A DNA stretch of 64,000 nucleotides from Paenibacillus sp. V4I3 (GCF_030817215.1 NZ_JAUSZA010000001.1:512501-576500); one strand, 5' to 3'. Positions 7,890 through 17,411 are shown, counted from the first letter of the stretch. Numbers and translations: made by a program. Notes: generated by a model from the sequence alone, not told the origin.

Positions 7890-9119
7890 TTAGGAATGAA
7901 TAATTGAAAAAATAATCGTTTTCCCATCTGGTTCTAACCGAGTTTCAACAGAGTAGCTCCCGATTTGTTTCGTTGTGGTTTCGAGAACACCTTTAGCCGC
8001 TGCGCGTTCACAAGCATCAGTAAACTGGCGATAGAAGATGTCTGCGTCATAGCCAAAAAGGAAATCCGTGAACTTCCGAATGCTCTCCGTATTGCGGGCT
8101 AGTGTCCCGTTTTCTAGGTGCACAGTCACTCCGTAGGTTATAAACTGCGGATCTAACCATAAGGACACTTCATTGCTGTTGCGTACCTCGGTGGTCGCAC
8201 CGCTCATCGCCAGCCCTTTAGCCTCGGCATCTCGGAATAAGCGCAGCGTTGTTTCTTCAAGGTCATAATTTGCACCTCGCAGCTTGCCCGCTTCCTCCAT
8301 CACATCGTAGGCTTGCAGCATGCGCTGATTGGGGAATACCAACTTCTTATAGCTGCCATCCTTCGTCGGCACAACTTTGATGAACGCTTCACTTCCGCTG
8401 TTCACACTGATGCGCTTCGACTTCGTCTGCAAACGAGCAATGATTTGCAGCGCTTCAGCCCGGGTAACCGTTCGTCCAACGCCGAAGTAACCGTTCGGGT
8501 AGCCTTCCATAATTCCCTTCGTCATGGCCTCGCCGATAAATTTCTGCTGTCTGGCCGTCGCACTTTGAAGATCACCGAATTGTGAAGCTGCTTTGAGACT
8601 GTACACTTCATCTTCCAAATACTCGGTTTCCTTGAGTAAATAGTACAGAATTTCGGCCACATCTTCGCGTTTTAGCATTGCCTTGTAGTCACTGAACTGA
8701 CCTTTGCTTATAAAATGAAGATCACTGGCCAAATCCAAATAAGGTTTTGCCCAATATCCGACCGTGTTCGGTTTGAACGTGAAATCCCGATAATCCTGGT
8801 GCAAAATACTTTGGTTGCTCGCGCTAAGCGTTTGCAGAAAGCTCGGTTTCCATTTGCGCTCGCCATTCGGATATTTATCTGTAAAAGCGAGCAATACGAT
8901 TTTCACAAATTGATCAGCAGTCACAGAATCATCTGGTCGAAAAGTCCCATCAGGAAAGCCATCCAGTAACCCCTGCTGCACCATCTGACTAATCGTCTGC
9001 TCCGCCCAATGGCCACGAACGTCCGTCATACCAGCTGCTTCACTCTTCCCTTGTACGACACCTATTGTCATTACGCAACATACCGTTGCAATTGCAAGCC
9101 ATTTATTGAGCTGTAACAT
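7890..9119 (-). CDS. Secreted S-layer-homology (SLH) domain protein
   Basis: A signal peptide (about residues 1-30 from MLQLNKWLAIATVCC) is followed by at least two clear SLH modules. The first begins MTDVRGHWAEQTISQMVQQG with the FPDGTFRPDDSVT motif; the last has GYPNGYFGVGRTVTRAEAL. A degenerate middle module lies between them. SLH modules bind pyruvylated secondary cell-wall polymer, so the protein should sit on the cell surface. The remaining 170 residues match no family I recognise. The frame opens at 9155, but ATG 9119 is chosen because GCGGAGAG lies 8 bases upstream. The gene's 3' end abuts the AraR-like region. Confidence 0.88.
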   Translation of the reverse strand: MLQLNKWLAIATVCCVMTIGVVQGKSEAAGMTDVRGHWAEQTISQMVQQGLLDGFPDGTFRPDDSVTADQFVKIVLLAFTDKYPNGERKWKPSFLQTLSASNQSILHQDYRDFTFKPNTVGYWAKPYLDLASDLHFISKGQFSDYKAMLKREDVAEILYYLLKETEYLEDEVYSLKAASQFGDLQSATARQQKFIGEAMTKGIMEGYPNGYFGVGRTVTRAEALQIIARLQTKSKRISVNSGSEAFIKVVPTKDGSYKKLVFPNQRMLQAYDVMEEAGKLRGANYDLEETTLRLFRDAEAKGLAMSGATTEVRNSNEVSLWLDPQFITYGVTVHLENGTLARNTESIRKFTDFLFGYDADIFYRQFTDACERAAAKGVLETTTKQIGSYSVETRLEPDGKTIIFSIIHS

Positions 9120-9275
9120 CTTATTACTCTCCGCTTCTCCATGAGTTTTTGGCATCGTTTACACCAGTCTTTAGGATAAGCCTTCTACAATGCTTTGAGA
9201 ACAGGCTTAAAGCCTAGTGATCCAAGGTGCCAAGAACTATCCACCAATGGGACTATAGCCATAGGGATAGGTATG

Positions 9276-9317
9276 AAAAAGGACCGTGCTTCTACACATG
9301 TAGAAAACACAGTCCTT
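9276..9317 (-). terminator. Terminator after the 9342-9791 gene
   Basis: A long stem built from AAGGACCGTG...CACAGTCCTT and TTCTACA...TGTAGAA is followed on the minus strand by TTTTT. Confidence 0.82.
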
Positions 9318-9341
9318 GCCTTCCAATGAAAAACGGCTCAT

Positions 9342-9791
9342 TTAGCCGACCTTTTTCCCAGCACCCACGGTTATAACTGAATTATAATAGCGCAGCCAAT
9401 CTGTTATGTACAACATTTTGGTCAGGAAATCTGGCGCATTACCCTGCAGACTCGCATACTTTTCCTGCTGCAGCAGTTTATGCATTTCCCAGCTTTTCAC
9501 AAATATAGCTTTAATGAAAGCTTCCTCCGTTTGGGGCTTATGTAGATCCGTTCCGCGCGAGAGTTCGATTTCCTCGATAATAACGCCTCGATAATAAGGA
9601 TGTACGTTCACTAATTGTCCCATATCAATGTAAGCGAGACCTGTAAATTCGAAAGGCAGCCAAATTAAATTCGTCTTCCTGTCTTCCAGTTTAACTGTAT
9701 AAGCTAAGCCCAAGTTCAGAGCAATCGGCTGCGGAAAGTTCTTAATTTGACCAGACCGCAAATGATCCACTATATGCTCAACGAAATTCAT
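9342..9791 (-). CDS. Hypothetical protein, 149 residues
   Basis: I do not recognise this protein. It is soluble and mixed alpha/beta, without a signal peptide or membrane segment. Notable stretches are FPQPIALNLGLAYTVKLEDR and GRGTD-like polar loops, with a Trp/Tyr-rich C-terminal helix ending before VITVGAGKKVG. The frame is open to 9872, but ATG 9791 is preferred because GGAGAGGGAG lies 6 bases before it. It is a single-gene unit bounded by a terminator. Confidence 0.7.
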   Translation of the reverse strand: MNFVEHIVDHLRSGQIKNFPQPIALNLGLAYTVKLEDRKTNLIWLPFEFTGLAYIDMGQLVNVHPYYRGVIIEEIELSRGTDLHKPQTEEAFIKAIFVKSWEMHKLLQQEKYASLQGNAPDFLTKMLYITDWLRYYNSVITVGAGKKVG

Positions 9792-10201
9792 GGTGTTCTC
9801 CCTCTCCGAAGGACCTGATCTTGCATCCAGTGTCCTTTCTTCATATTGCGCGTTAATGCCTTCTATTGTCAAGACACCTCATGAACAAGCATACTTTCTC
9901 ATCCTCTTTAAATATGTGGTGCTCTTACACTTTGAACCAAATCAGCTTGATTACTGTATAGTATGCCTACCATGCTTTTTAAAGATAAGGCAATCTTTTC
10001 GTTGGTCATATTATCCGTTTGTTCATTTCTCTCCCTTAAAGCAAATCTCCTCCAGATTTCGAGCTATAGCCATTTTTCAAATTACACATAGAAGTCCGAC
10101 TCATCTGCCAGTTCACTCACGAATCCTATAAGGCATGTTTTTTTTTTATAAAAATACGAACTTTTTTGTACTTGTAACGTCTAATTCAGAGAGGTGAGAG
10201 A
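9792..10201. other. Intergenic region, 410 bases
   Basis: This is AT-rich DNA between divergent genes. Apart from the candidate ECF promoter at its right end I see no conserved RNA or gene. The open frame across it lacks a ribosome site and protein-like composition. Confidence 0.5.
10158..10181 (+). promoter_or_regulatory. Candidate ECF-type promoter of the sigma factor gene
   Basis: GAAC at 10158-10161 and CGTC at 10178-10181 are exactly 16 bases apart, the layout of ECF sigma promoters (xGAAC-N16-CGTC). The start codon follows 20 bases later, so the leader would be very short. Self-regulation is an inference. Confidence 0.4.
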
Positions 10202-10768
10202 ATGGAGACGACCGGTGTCCATGTATTTGATTACTTAAAGTACGTATCTGAAACAACGGATCAGAAAGTGATTCTTCGTAATATAATGGAAACTTATGGG
10301 AATGACGTATGGAATTATGCATTTAGCATTTGCCGTAATTCAGATTTAGCAGATGACATTACGCAGGATGCTTTCTTAAAAGTATATCGCAATCTTACTA
10401 CATTCCGCGGTGAAGCTTCGGTCAAAACCTGGCTGCTTACCATTACACGTAATACCGCATATGACTACTTACGTAAAGCATTTTGGCGCAAAGTTACACT
10501 TGTTGGCTTCATTCAATCTGCAGGCACATCACAATCGGCAGAAACAGAAGCGATGGAGAAATTATATGCTAGTGATATATGGAAAAAAGTGATATCTCTG
10601 TCCCCAAAATACAGAGAAATTTTAATTTTGCATGCCCATTATCAGCTCTCAACGAAAGAAATGGCTGCCATCCTTAACATCTCGGAGGGAACCGTTAAAT
10701 CCCGACTTCACCACGCCAGACTCAAGGTGATCAGTTTGAAGGAGCGTGAAGCGCTTGAAAACTCCTGA
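10202..10768 (+). CDS. ECF-family RNA polymerase sigma factor
   Basis: The 188-residue protein has sigma region 2 (YGNDVWNYAFSICRNSDLAD, DDITQDAFLKVYRNL, then the -10 recognition helix around WLLTITRNTAYDYLRK). It also has sigma region 4 with the helix-turn-helix LSTKEMAAILNISEGTVKSR. There is no region 3, as expected for an ECF factor. The next gene overlaps it by 23 bases and encodes a one-pass membrane protein, the usual position of its anti-sigma factor. A candidate GAAC-N16-CGTC promoter lies just upstream. The gene is preceded by a GAGAGGTGAG ribosome site. The inducing signal is unknown. Confidence 0.92.
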   Translation: METTGVHVFDYLKYVSETTDQKVILRNIMETYGNDVWNYAFSICRNSDLADDITQDAFLKVYRNLTTFRGEASVKTWLLTITRNTAYDYLRKAFWRKVTLVGFIQSAGTSQSAETEAMEKLYASDIWKKVISLSPKYREILILHAHYQLSTKEMAAILNISEGTVKSRLHHARLKVISLKEREALENS

Positions 10769-12077
10769 TCCGGATGATTTACATAAGCAATTGGAATCAG
10801 GACCGCTTAAGCAATCTGGCTTTACTTCCAAGCTTCAGGGTGAGATCGAGGAAGCCATTGAGCGGAAGGAACGAGCGAAGCCGAAGGTAAAGCCCCTACT
10901 CTGTTTCGCCGGACTCGGTGCAATAGCTGCTGCGTTACTGATCTTCCCATGGCGTACAATTCATACTCAAAGTGATGCAGCTCCTGCAATGGATGCTTCT
11001 GTTACGACGGCAGCGTCCACTAGTTCGTCCCCTGCCCCAATAAGCACCGCACTGCTTATTGGGCTAAGGACCGAGCGTGAATCTAACAATACGGAGGCGC
11101 AGCATGCTTTAGGACCCATTCGTTACAGTACCTATCGAACAATGCTTATCGCACCAGTTCGCGGCCAACTGCAGAAGACGTCCGAGGGCACGGGAATTCT
11201 CATGCCTTATAAGCAAAATTTTTGGAAAATCGATTCCTTAGTTCACAAAACAAAAACAGACGAGTTCCACTATTTATCTGCTCATTTAGCTGATCAGCCC
11301 GTGAAACCAGAAGTGTTCCCCGATCAAGCTGATGAACAGTTAAATCGTGTGGAGACCCTGTTATTCGCTGGGAATCAATATGTTTCCATCAGTGAGTCAG
11401 AGGAGGCTTGGCGAGGTAATGCCCCTTATCAAGCGGAACGCATCTGGGTTCGTACCCTCCCACAATTAAAAGAAGGGCATACTGTGCAGTTCTATAACAA
11501 ACCGGTGGACAAGAACCATGTTTCGATCACCGATTTATATGGCAGCAGCAGTAGCAGTAGCAACATCCTTGCAAATGTACCGACCAGCTCTACCAAATTG
11601 CTTGGTGAGATTACAGGCCAAAGCTGGACCGTTCAGCGTGAACCAGGCCGCTGGGTCGGCAAGGTCGCCGAGACGCCGCGAATTAGCGCAGTGACGCCTG
11701 ATAACTACGTCCTGCACGACTTCCCGCGCGAGCTGCCTGATAAAGTCATCAATCACGATGATCTTTGCTGCTCATGGAGCACCATTCAGTCTTCGTGGCC
11801 GCTAGCGACTGATGCGTTAACATCGCCGATGAATGATATGATCGTCATCTTCGAGAACGGCAAGCTCAAGTTCTACCCTTACGGGCAAGCGCCAGGGAAT
11901 GATCCACAACTAACCTTGGACCTTCAGCCCGGCGAGAAGCTCGTTATGGCGCAGTGGGCAACCGATCACTACGTACAAGAGTGGATCGATAAAGTCGGCC
12001 GTTATTTGAGTGATGATACGGCTGAATCAAGCATCAGTGACGAAATGGATAATGGTAGAGTCGAAAAAACCCGCTAA
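10746..12077 (+). CDS. Membrane protein, probable anti-sigma partner of the ECF factor
   Basis: The gene starts inside the sigma gene, so the two are translationally coupled. Starts are either GTG 10746, whose AAGGAG is only one base away, or TTG 10755, which is spaced 10 bases from the same AAGGAG. A cytoplasmic N-terminal part of about 45 residues is followed by one membrane helix (PLLCFAGLGAIAAALLIF), then an extracytoplasmic domain of more than 350 residues. There is no HxxxCxxC zinc motif. The large outer domain has no family I recognise and could be the sensing part. Calling it an anti-sigma factor rests on position and topology. Confidence 0.72.
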   Translation: MKRLKTPDPDDLHKQLESGPLKQSGFTSKLQGEIEEAIERKERAKPKVKPLLCFAGLGAIAAALLIFPWRTIHTQSDAAPAMDASVTTAASTSSSPAPISTALLIGLRTERESNNTEAQHALGPIRYSTYRTMLIAPVRGQLQKTSEGTGILMPYKQNFWKIDSLVHKTKTDEFHYLSAHLADQPVKPEVFPDQADEQLNRVETLLFAGNQYVSISESEEAWRGNAPYQAERIWVRTLPQLKEGHTVQFYNKPVDKNHVSITDLYGSSSSSSNILANVPTSSTKLLGEITGQSWTVQREPGRWVGKVAETPRISAVTPDNYVLHDFPRELPDKVINHDDLCCSWSTIQSSWPLATDALTSPMNDMIVIFENGKLKFYPYGQAPGNDPQLTLDLQPGEKLVMAQWATDHYVQEWIDKVGRYLSDDTAESSISDEMDNGRVEKTR

Positions 12078-12100
12078 GTCCTGTGACTTAACGGGTTTTC
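12064..12100 (+). terminator. Terminator of the ECF sigma operon
   Basis: AAAACCCGCTAAGTC pairs with GACTTAACGGGTTTT. The stop codon of the anti-sigma gene lies within the left arm. Confidence 0.82.
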
Positions 12101-12105
12101 GTTGT

Positions 12106-12633
12106 TTACCAGCCCCTGCGAGCGCGCAAGCTCGTGATGTGGGCAATATGATGATTACCATGCCATGCGTAATTGCCAACGTTCCAATCCAGTCGAATCG
12201 TCTTCCCTGACTCAGGATGCACGAATGCACGTGCAAACTGCTCATGCTGCATATCGTGCAGAACAATCATCCAGCGGCTGTGCAATGCATCAAGCAAGGT
12301 AAGCGATAGCTCCACCGGAGCAGACTTGCCATCGCTAAGCTCAGCCCAGCGCTCCTCGTAATAAGGTCTGATCGTCGGCTCTTCCTCCGTCAATGCCAGC
12401 TTAAACCTCGTGTAGCTGTTCATATGGCTGTCTGCGACGTGATGAACGACTTGCCGCAGCGTCCACCCTCCTGGGCGGTAAGGCGTATCCAGCTGCTCGT
12501 CAGATAGCCCAGTAACCGCCTCACGCAGCTTACTTGGCGTCGACTTGATGTCAGCCATCCACTCTTGCAGCTGCTCCCCTGAAATTTCACCTTCGTGTAC
12601 AAACAATCCAATAGGGTAGCGCAAATCATCCAT
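12106..12633 (-). CDS. DinB/YfiT-family putative metal-dependent hydrolase
   Basis: The 175-residue protein is a four-helix-bundle DinB-superfamily member. The three His of the metal site are in WTLRQVVHHVADSH and the C-terminal WHGNHHIAHI. B. subtilis YfiT is the closest family I recognise, and the metal site there binds nickel or zinc. In related Bacillota the group includes bacillithiol transferases, so a thiol-transfer role is an alternative to hydrolysis. It converges with the ECF operon and is monocistronic. Confidence 0.87.
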   Translation of the reverse strand: MDDLRYPIGLFVHEGEISGEQLQEWMADIKSTPSKLREAVTGLSDEQLDTPYRPGGWTLRQVVHHVADSHMNSYTRFKLALTEEEPTIRPYYEERWAELSDGKSAPVELSLTLLDALHSRWMIVLHDMQHEQFARAFVHPESGKTIRLDWNVGNYAWHGNHHIAHITSLRARRGW

Positions 12634-12771
12634 ATGACCAAACCTCCAGCATCTTTTCCTCTATTATAGCGGAGTTTTGCTAGGCTGCCCATCTGCGCTC
12701 ATCCTATCCCGATCATCTCCCACTCGGAGAAGACGGCCGTTGCTGCTAAAAGCTTGGGTTGAAACGAGATA

Positions 12772-12823
12772 AAACCGACCCTTAGTGGAGGCTAACAAAG
12801 CTCCAACAGGATCGGTTTCATGA
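12772..12823 (-). terminator. Terminator of the nitrate operon
   Basis: Imperfect stem between AAAACCGACCC..GTGGAG and CTCCAAC..GGATCGGTTT, with a T-rich minus-strand tail, directly after the nasC stop. Confidence 0.65.
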
Positions 12824-12825
12824 TA

Positions 12826-14961
12826 TTAAGCATATTCCGAAACTAACGAACTCACCTTTACTGCACAAACTTTAAAACCTGGCATTTTACAGGTCGGATC
12901 GAGCGCGTCATGTGTAATTTTATTGACGTTCTGCGTATCACCCCAATGCATCGGAACGAATATGGTGTCTTCCCGAATGTCGCTGCTGAACCTGCTGCGT
13001 ACATAAATCGTGCCGCGTCTGGATTCCAACTTGACGAGAGTAGCATCTTCGATGCGGTACTTCTTGGCCGTCTTCGGATGAATCTCCATGAAAGACTCCA
13101 CGTCATGCGCCGCCAAAGAATGACTTCTTCTTGTCTGCACGCCAGTCAAATAATGCGTAAGCACACGACCGGTTGTGAGGTATAGCGGATACTCCTCACT
13201 GACTTGCTCTTTCGGCAGATGATTCTCCACAGAAGTCAGCAGAGCTTTGCCTTCCGGAAGCGGAAATGACGATTCAAACAACCGCTTCGCACCGGGATGC
13301 TCCAGCTCCGGACATGGCCAGTACACCCCCTCTTCCTTCCGTAAGCGGTCATACGTAATGCCATAGTAGTCTGCTGCACCGCCTCGACTGGCTAAGCGAA
13401 GCTCATCAAAAATGTCTTCGACGTCTGCGAAGTTGAAGTATTGACCTTTGCCCAGCCTATCTGCCAAATCACAGAGAATCTGCCAGTCATGCTTCGCTTC
13501 ACCCGGCGCAGGCCGGCCGGCTTCCCTCAGCAGCACGCGTCCTTCGAGGTTGGTCAGTGTTCCTGCGTTCTCCAGATAAGCGGAAACCGGTAAAATCAGA
13601 TCCGCGAGCAATGCTGTCTCTGACATAAGGAAGTCGGCTACGACAAGGAAATCGAGCTTCTTCAGCCCTTCTTCGACGAAGTTAGCGTTCGGATTGGAGA
13701 CGAGCGGATTGGAGCCCATAACGAACAAGGCGCGAATCTCCTGCTCGTAGACTTTCTCCATCATCTCGTATGCGGAGACGCCTTTGCCAGGCAGATCACC
13801 CGGATCAATCCCCCAAACACTCGCAACATAAGCGCGATCCTCAGGGTTCTCTATCAGGCGATAGCCCGGAAGCTGGTCAGCCTTCTGTCCATGCTCTCTT
13901 CCGCCCTGGCCGTTCCCTTGACCGGTGACAGCGCCGTAGCCGCAGCCCGGTTTGCCGATTTTCCCTGTCAGCAGAACAAGGTTTAGGAAGTTGCGAACCG
14001 CCATATGCCCGTCTGTTTGCTGCTCAACGCCTCTCGCTGTGAACACCATGCCTGTGGCCGCTTTACCGTAAGCCAGCGCCGCCTTGCGGATCAACTCAGC
14101 AGATACGCCGGTTAACTCAGCAATTTCACCCAGATCAAGCGATTCCAAGTGAGATTGCAGTTCCGCAAAGCCTTTGGTACGCTGTTGGACGAAATCTCGA
14201 TCAATCAACCCTTCTTCAAGCAGGATCTTGAGCATACCGTTAGCCAATGTCGCATCCATACCCGGCTTCACTCTCAAATGCAGATCCGCGATACGGGTTG
14301 TACCGGTTTCCCTCGGGTCGATCGCTATGATGAAGGAGCCCTTCTCTTTTGCTCTTGTAAAATACGGCATAAGTGTCGGCTGACACTCCGCAATATTCGT
14401 CCCTGCCAGTATCATGCAATCGGCCATTTCAATGTCCGACAGCTGATTTGTCAGACCACGGTCGATGCCAAATACTTTGACACCAGCCGAAGCCGCTGCC
14501 GACATACAAAACCTGCCGTTATAATCAATATATTTCGTCTGCAGTGCAACACGAGCGAATTTACCCAACAAATAAGCAGATTCATTCGTCAGAGAGCCCC
14601 CTCCGTAAAGGCCAACTGTATGATTGCCATACTGACCACGAAGCTCAGTAAACTTGCTGACGATTTGATCATATGCGTCCTCCCACGATATACGGACGAA
14701 TTGACCATCCTTCTTCATCATCGGATGCAGAATGCGCTCTCCTGTAAGTACGTGCTGGTAAGCATTCATGCCTTTTATACAAAGTCGCCCTTCCGAAGCC
14801 GCATTCGGTTTCGGAACGACCGAATAAGTCGGACGCCCCTCTGCGGCGCCTCGTTCTTCGATCACCTGCATTTTACACTGTACGCTGCAGAAAGGGCATT
14901 GAGTATCCATCACACGAAGAGAACCAGTACCACCTTGTTCTTGTTCTAATAATTGACTCAT
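12826..14961 (-). CDS. nasC: Assimilatory nitrate reductase, catalytic molybdoenzyme subunit
   Basis: This enzyme reduces nitrate to nitrite in the cytoplasm with a Mo-bis-MGD cofactor and one [4Fe-4S] cluster. The cluster motif is at residues about 21-60 (CPFCSVQC ... RLCIKG). It is followed by the molybdopterin oxidoreductase domain with VGLYGGGSLTNESAYLLGKF, and the C-terminal dinucleotide-binding domain with LTTGRVLTHYLTG. At 711 residues it matches NasC/NarB. No signal peptide is present, which separates it from periplasmic Nap enzymes. It is the last gene of the leftward operon and starts 9 bases after nasB. NasB is expected to feed it electrons. Confidence 0.93.
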   Translation of the reverse strand: MSQLLEQEQGGTGSLRVMDTQCPFCSVQCKMQVIEERGAAEGRPTYSVVPKPNAASEGRLCIKGMNAYQHVLTGERILHPMMKKDGQFVRISWEDAYDQIVSKFTELRGQYGNHTVGLYGGGSLTNESAYLLGKFARVALQTKYIDYNGRFCMSAAASAGVKVFGIDRGLTNQLSDIEMADCMILAGTNIAECQPTLMPYFTRAKEKGSFIIAIDPRETGTTRIADLHLRVKPGMDATLANGMLKILLEEGLIDRDFVQQRTKGFAELQSHLESLDLGEIAELTGVSAELIRKAALAYGKAATGMVFTARGVEQQTDGHMAVRNFLNLVLLTGKIGKPGCGYGAVTGQGNGQGGREHGQKADQLPGYRLIENPEDRAYVASVWGIDPGDLPGKGVSAYEMMEKVYEQEIRALFVMGSNPLVSNPNANFVEEGLKKLDFLVVADFLMSETALLADLILPVSAYLENAGTLTNLEGRVLLREAGRPAPGEAKHDWQILCDLADRLGKGQYFNFADVEDIFDELRLASRGGAADYYGITYDRLRKEEGVYWPCPELEHPGAKRLFESSFPLPEGKALLTSVENHLPKEQVSEEYPLYLTTGRVLTHYLTGVQTRRSHSLAAHDVESFMEIHPKTAKKYRIEDATLVKLESRRGTIYVRSRFSSDIREDTIFVPMHWGDTQNVNKITHDALDPTCKMPGFKVCAVKVSSLVSEYA

Positions 14962-14970
14962 ACGCTCAGC

Positions 14971-17349
14971 TCACCTTATCAAAGCAGCCGTCGGCTGCGG
15001 ATTTACTTGCTTCTGTTTCGTAACCTGGAGCTCCACATTCATTCTCGCGATCAGTTCAGCACGAAACAGGAGATTGAACAATCCTTCTCGCAGCTGTGTA
15101 ATGCCTATGCGTTCGATCCACTGTGCTGTCGTTTCACCGTAATTTGCCTCTTCGCGATACCATTGGAGGAAAGCCGCCGACAGCTCTAGAACCGCGTCTT
15201 CTGAAGATTCCATACACAGCAGCTCTCCTTGACGGAGCTTTGCTCCCCCGCTGCCGCCAACGTAGATTTCCCAGCCACCCGGCACGCCAACAACGCCAAG
15301 ATCCTTGACAAGCGTCCCCGCGCGGTGCAGAGGGCTTGCTGAGACAGCTGCGCTCACGACAGCCGGCATTTGCAGGCGCTCCAATCTGTATTCGAGGCTG
15401 GCGCCCAGCCCGATGGAGTCCTGCAGAGCGCTTGGATCGTATCCGATACCAGTGCATGTCGCAACGGAAGCGATGGTTTTGCCATAGGCCGGAGTCGCTG
15501 CATCCGGCTGTCCAAGCTCCGAACCGACGGAGCTTACATACCCTGCATCGATGCCCAGGAGATCCAGATGCGCGCCGCCGGTCAGCTTCACCAGCGGAAT
15601 GTTGTACTTGTCGACCACATCCGCGATTCGCCTTAGCTGCTCAGCGCTCGTAACGCCGCCGTACATACGGGGCCGGGCAACGTATGTGCCGTTGGCGAGC
15701 AAGCTCGCCGCTGGAGCCGCCGGAGCCGCCCCAGCACCCGCGTCGTCTGTTACTGCGCCAAGCGCTTGGCCGACGTAGTATTGCAAGGCCGGACGACACA
15801 CTGCGCAGCCGTCCGCCTTGTTCCAACCCAGCGCGTTCATCGCTTCGCGCACCGTGGCAAACCCTGCGCTGCCCACAGCCGCGCGCAGCTCGTCATGGCT
15901 GTGCGTTGTACAGCCGCAAACCGTCTCCTTCGGCGCTGCCGGCGCATCCTTGCTCTGCAGCGCCAGCTGCAGCATCGCGGATACGAGCGGCTTACAGCCG
16001 CCGCATGTGCTCGATGCGCGCGTGCAAGCGCGAACGTCTTCGACACTTTCGCAGCCATTCTCGCGAACCGCATCCATGATCGCGCCCTTCGTTACACCAT
16101 TACAGGAGCATACGGTCGCGTTAGGAGACAGCGATGCCGCATACGCTTCATCCGCACCTCCTCCTGCTGCTTCTTCCTCCAGCACGGACACTTCCGCTTG
16201 CTGCTTGATGTAACCAAGCAGCTTGTTGCCCTCGCTGCTGTCTCCGAACAATACCGCTCCGACAATTTTGTTGTCGCGAATGGCAATTTTTTTATACGTG
16301 TTATGAACGCCGTTAATCTCTTTGAGTGAAGTAGTAATCTCGGAATCACGAATTTCTCCGGCCGAAAACACCTCAACCCCGGATACCTTCAGCTGAGAAT
16401 ACAAAATTGAGCCTGAATAGCCTTCGGTATCAACGCCGCAAATTCTCTTCGCCAGCACTTTGCCCTGATCATATAACGGTGCTACGAGACCGTATACCAT
16501 TCCACGGTGCTCCGCACACTCCCCAACAGCATACACGTTAGGCACATTCGTCTCCATGAAATCATTAACAACAATCGCCCGATTCGTCTCCACGCCGCTG
16601 TCTGCCGCAAGCTTGATGTTCGGACGCACACCTACCGCAATAACGATAAGATCGGCCTCCACTTTGCTTCCATCCTTGAACTGCAGACCTTCCACCCGTT
16701 TTTTACCGATAATTTTTTCCGTCTGCTTTTCAAGCAGAAAGCGCATGCCCTGCTTTTCTAGCTCCTTACGCAGCATATTCGCCGACGTCGGAGTCAGCTG
16801 ACGCTCCATTAAATAATTGAAAATATGCACTACATGGACTTCCATGCCCAAATTAAGCAGACCGCGCGCCGCTTCCAAACCAAGCAGACCGCCTCCGATA
16901 ACGACGGCTTTTTTATATGATTTAGAAGCTTCCAGCATTTTGTTGCAATCGTTAATATCCCGGAAAGCTGTCACGCCCGGTTTATCCGCCCCCGGCAGCG
17001 GAAGCATGAACGGCAACGAACCAGTGGCGAGGATGAGTTGATCGTACTCAACAGTACGCCCCTTTTCACTGATTACCTGCCGCTTTGCCGTATCGATGCT
17101 GACAACCGGATCACCTGCATACAGTGTTATGCCGTTATCTTCATACCATTGCCAATCATTAATGGTAATATCATTTACCGTTGTGTCGCCCTGAAGCACC
17201 TTGGACAGCATGATGCGGTTATAGTTCGGGTGCGGCTCGCCGCCGAAAATCGTAATCTCGAAACGATCGGGAGCTAGCCCCAGAATTTCTTCCACGCAGC
17301 GTACTCCGGCCATACCGTTACCGATTAAGACAAGTTTTTGTTTCCCCAT
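14971..17349 (-). CDS. nasB: Assimilatory nitrate reductase electron-transfer subunit
   Basis: The 792-residue protein is a paralogue of NasD at 18958 along its whole length. The N-terminal 390 residues form an FAD/NAD(P)H-binding domain (LVLIGNGMAGVRCVEEI, VVIGGGLLGLEAARGL). Two BFD-type [2Fe-2S] modules follow, the first with VCSCNGVTKGAI and CGGCKPLV, the second with VCGCTT and GCAVCRPAL. The last 230 residues keep the nitrite-reductase fold, but its cluster cysteines are gone: CTGIGYD replaces NasD's CVGSTFC, and SASPLHRA replaces SGCPRNCA. It can therefore carry electrons but should not bind sirohaem-[4Fe-4S] or reduce nitrite. Its role is to pass electrons from NADH to NasC. Confidence 0.9.
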   Translation of the reverse strand: MGKQKLVLIGNGMAGVRCVEEILGLAPDRFEITIFGGEPHPNYNRIMLSKVLQGDTTVNDITINDWQWYEDNGITLYAGDPVVSIDTAKRQVISEKGRTVEYDQLILATGSLPFMLPLPGADKPGVTAFRDINDCNKMLEASKSYKKAVVIGGGLLGLEAARGLLNLGMEVHVVHIFNYLMERQLTPTSANMLRKELEKQGMRFLLEKQTEKIIGKKRVEGLQFKDGSKVEADLIVIAVGVRPNIKLAADSGVETNRAIVVNDFMETNVPNVYAVGECAEHRGMVYGLVAPLYDQGKVLAKRICGVDTEGYSGSILYSQLKVSGVEVFSAGEIRDSEITTSLKEINGVHNTYKKIAIRDNKIVGAVLFGDSSEGNKLLGYIKQQAEVSVLEEEAAGGGADEAYAASLSPNATVCSCNGVTKGAIMDAVRENGCESVEDVRACTRASSTCGGCKPLVSAMLQLALQSKDAPAAPKETVCGCTTHSHDELRAAVGSAGFATVREAMNALGWNKADGCAVCRPALQYYVGQALGAVTDDAGAGAAPAAPAASLLANGTYVARPRMYGGVTSAEQLRRIADVVDKYNIPLVKLTGGAHLDLLGIDAGYVSSVGSELGQPDAATPAYGKTIASVATCTGIGYDPSALQDSIGLGASLEYRLERLQMPAVVSAAVSASPLHRAGTLVKDLGVVGVPGGWEIYVGGSGGAKLRQGELLCMESSEDAVLELSAAFLQWYREEANYGETTAQWIERIGITQLREGLFNLLFRAELIARMNVELQVTKQKQVNPQPTAALIR

Positions 17350-17411
17350 ATATGCTTGACCTCCACGTTTCCATGCTGAAGTTCCATCCCCGCCAAAGGG
17401 ATCTTCTCTAC

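Noticed and set aside
9790..10131. A 113-codon frame in the gap before the ECF sigma gene
   Set aside because: No ribosome site, starts inside the opposite gene and does not look like a protein.
14149..14949. A 266-codon open frame antisense to nasC
   Set aside because: It lies wholly inside a well-supported molybdoenzyme gene, has no ribosome site and no recognisable composition.
15684..16376. Several 90-190-codon frames on both strands over nasB
   Set aside because: They are Ala/Arg/Pro-rich frames typical of shadows in a GC-richer coding stretch, with no motifs.
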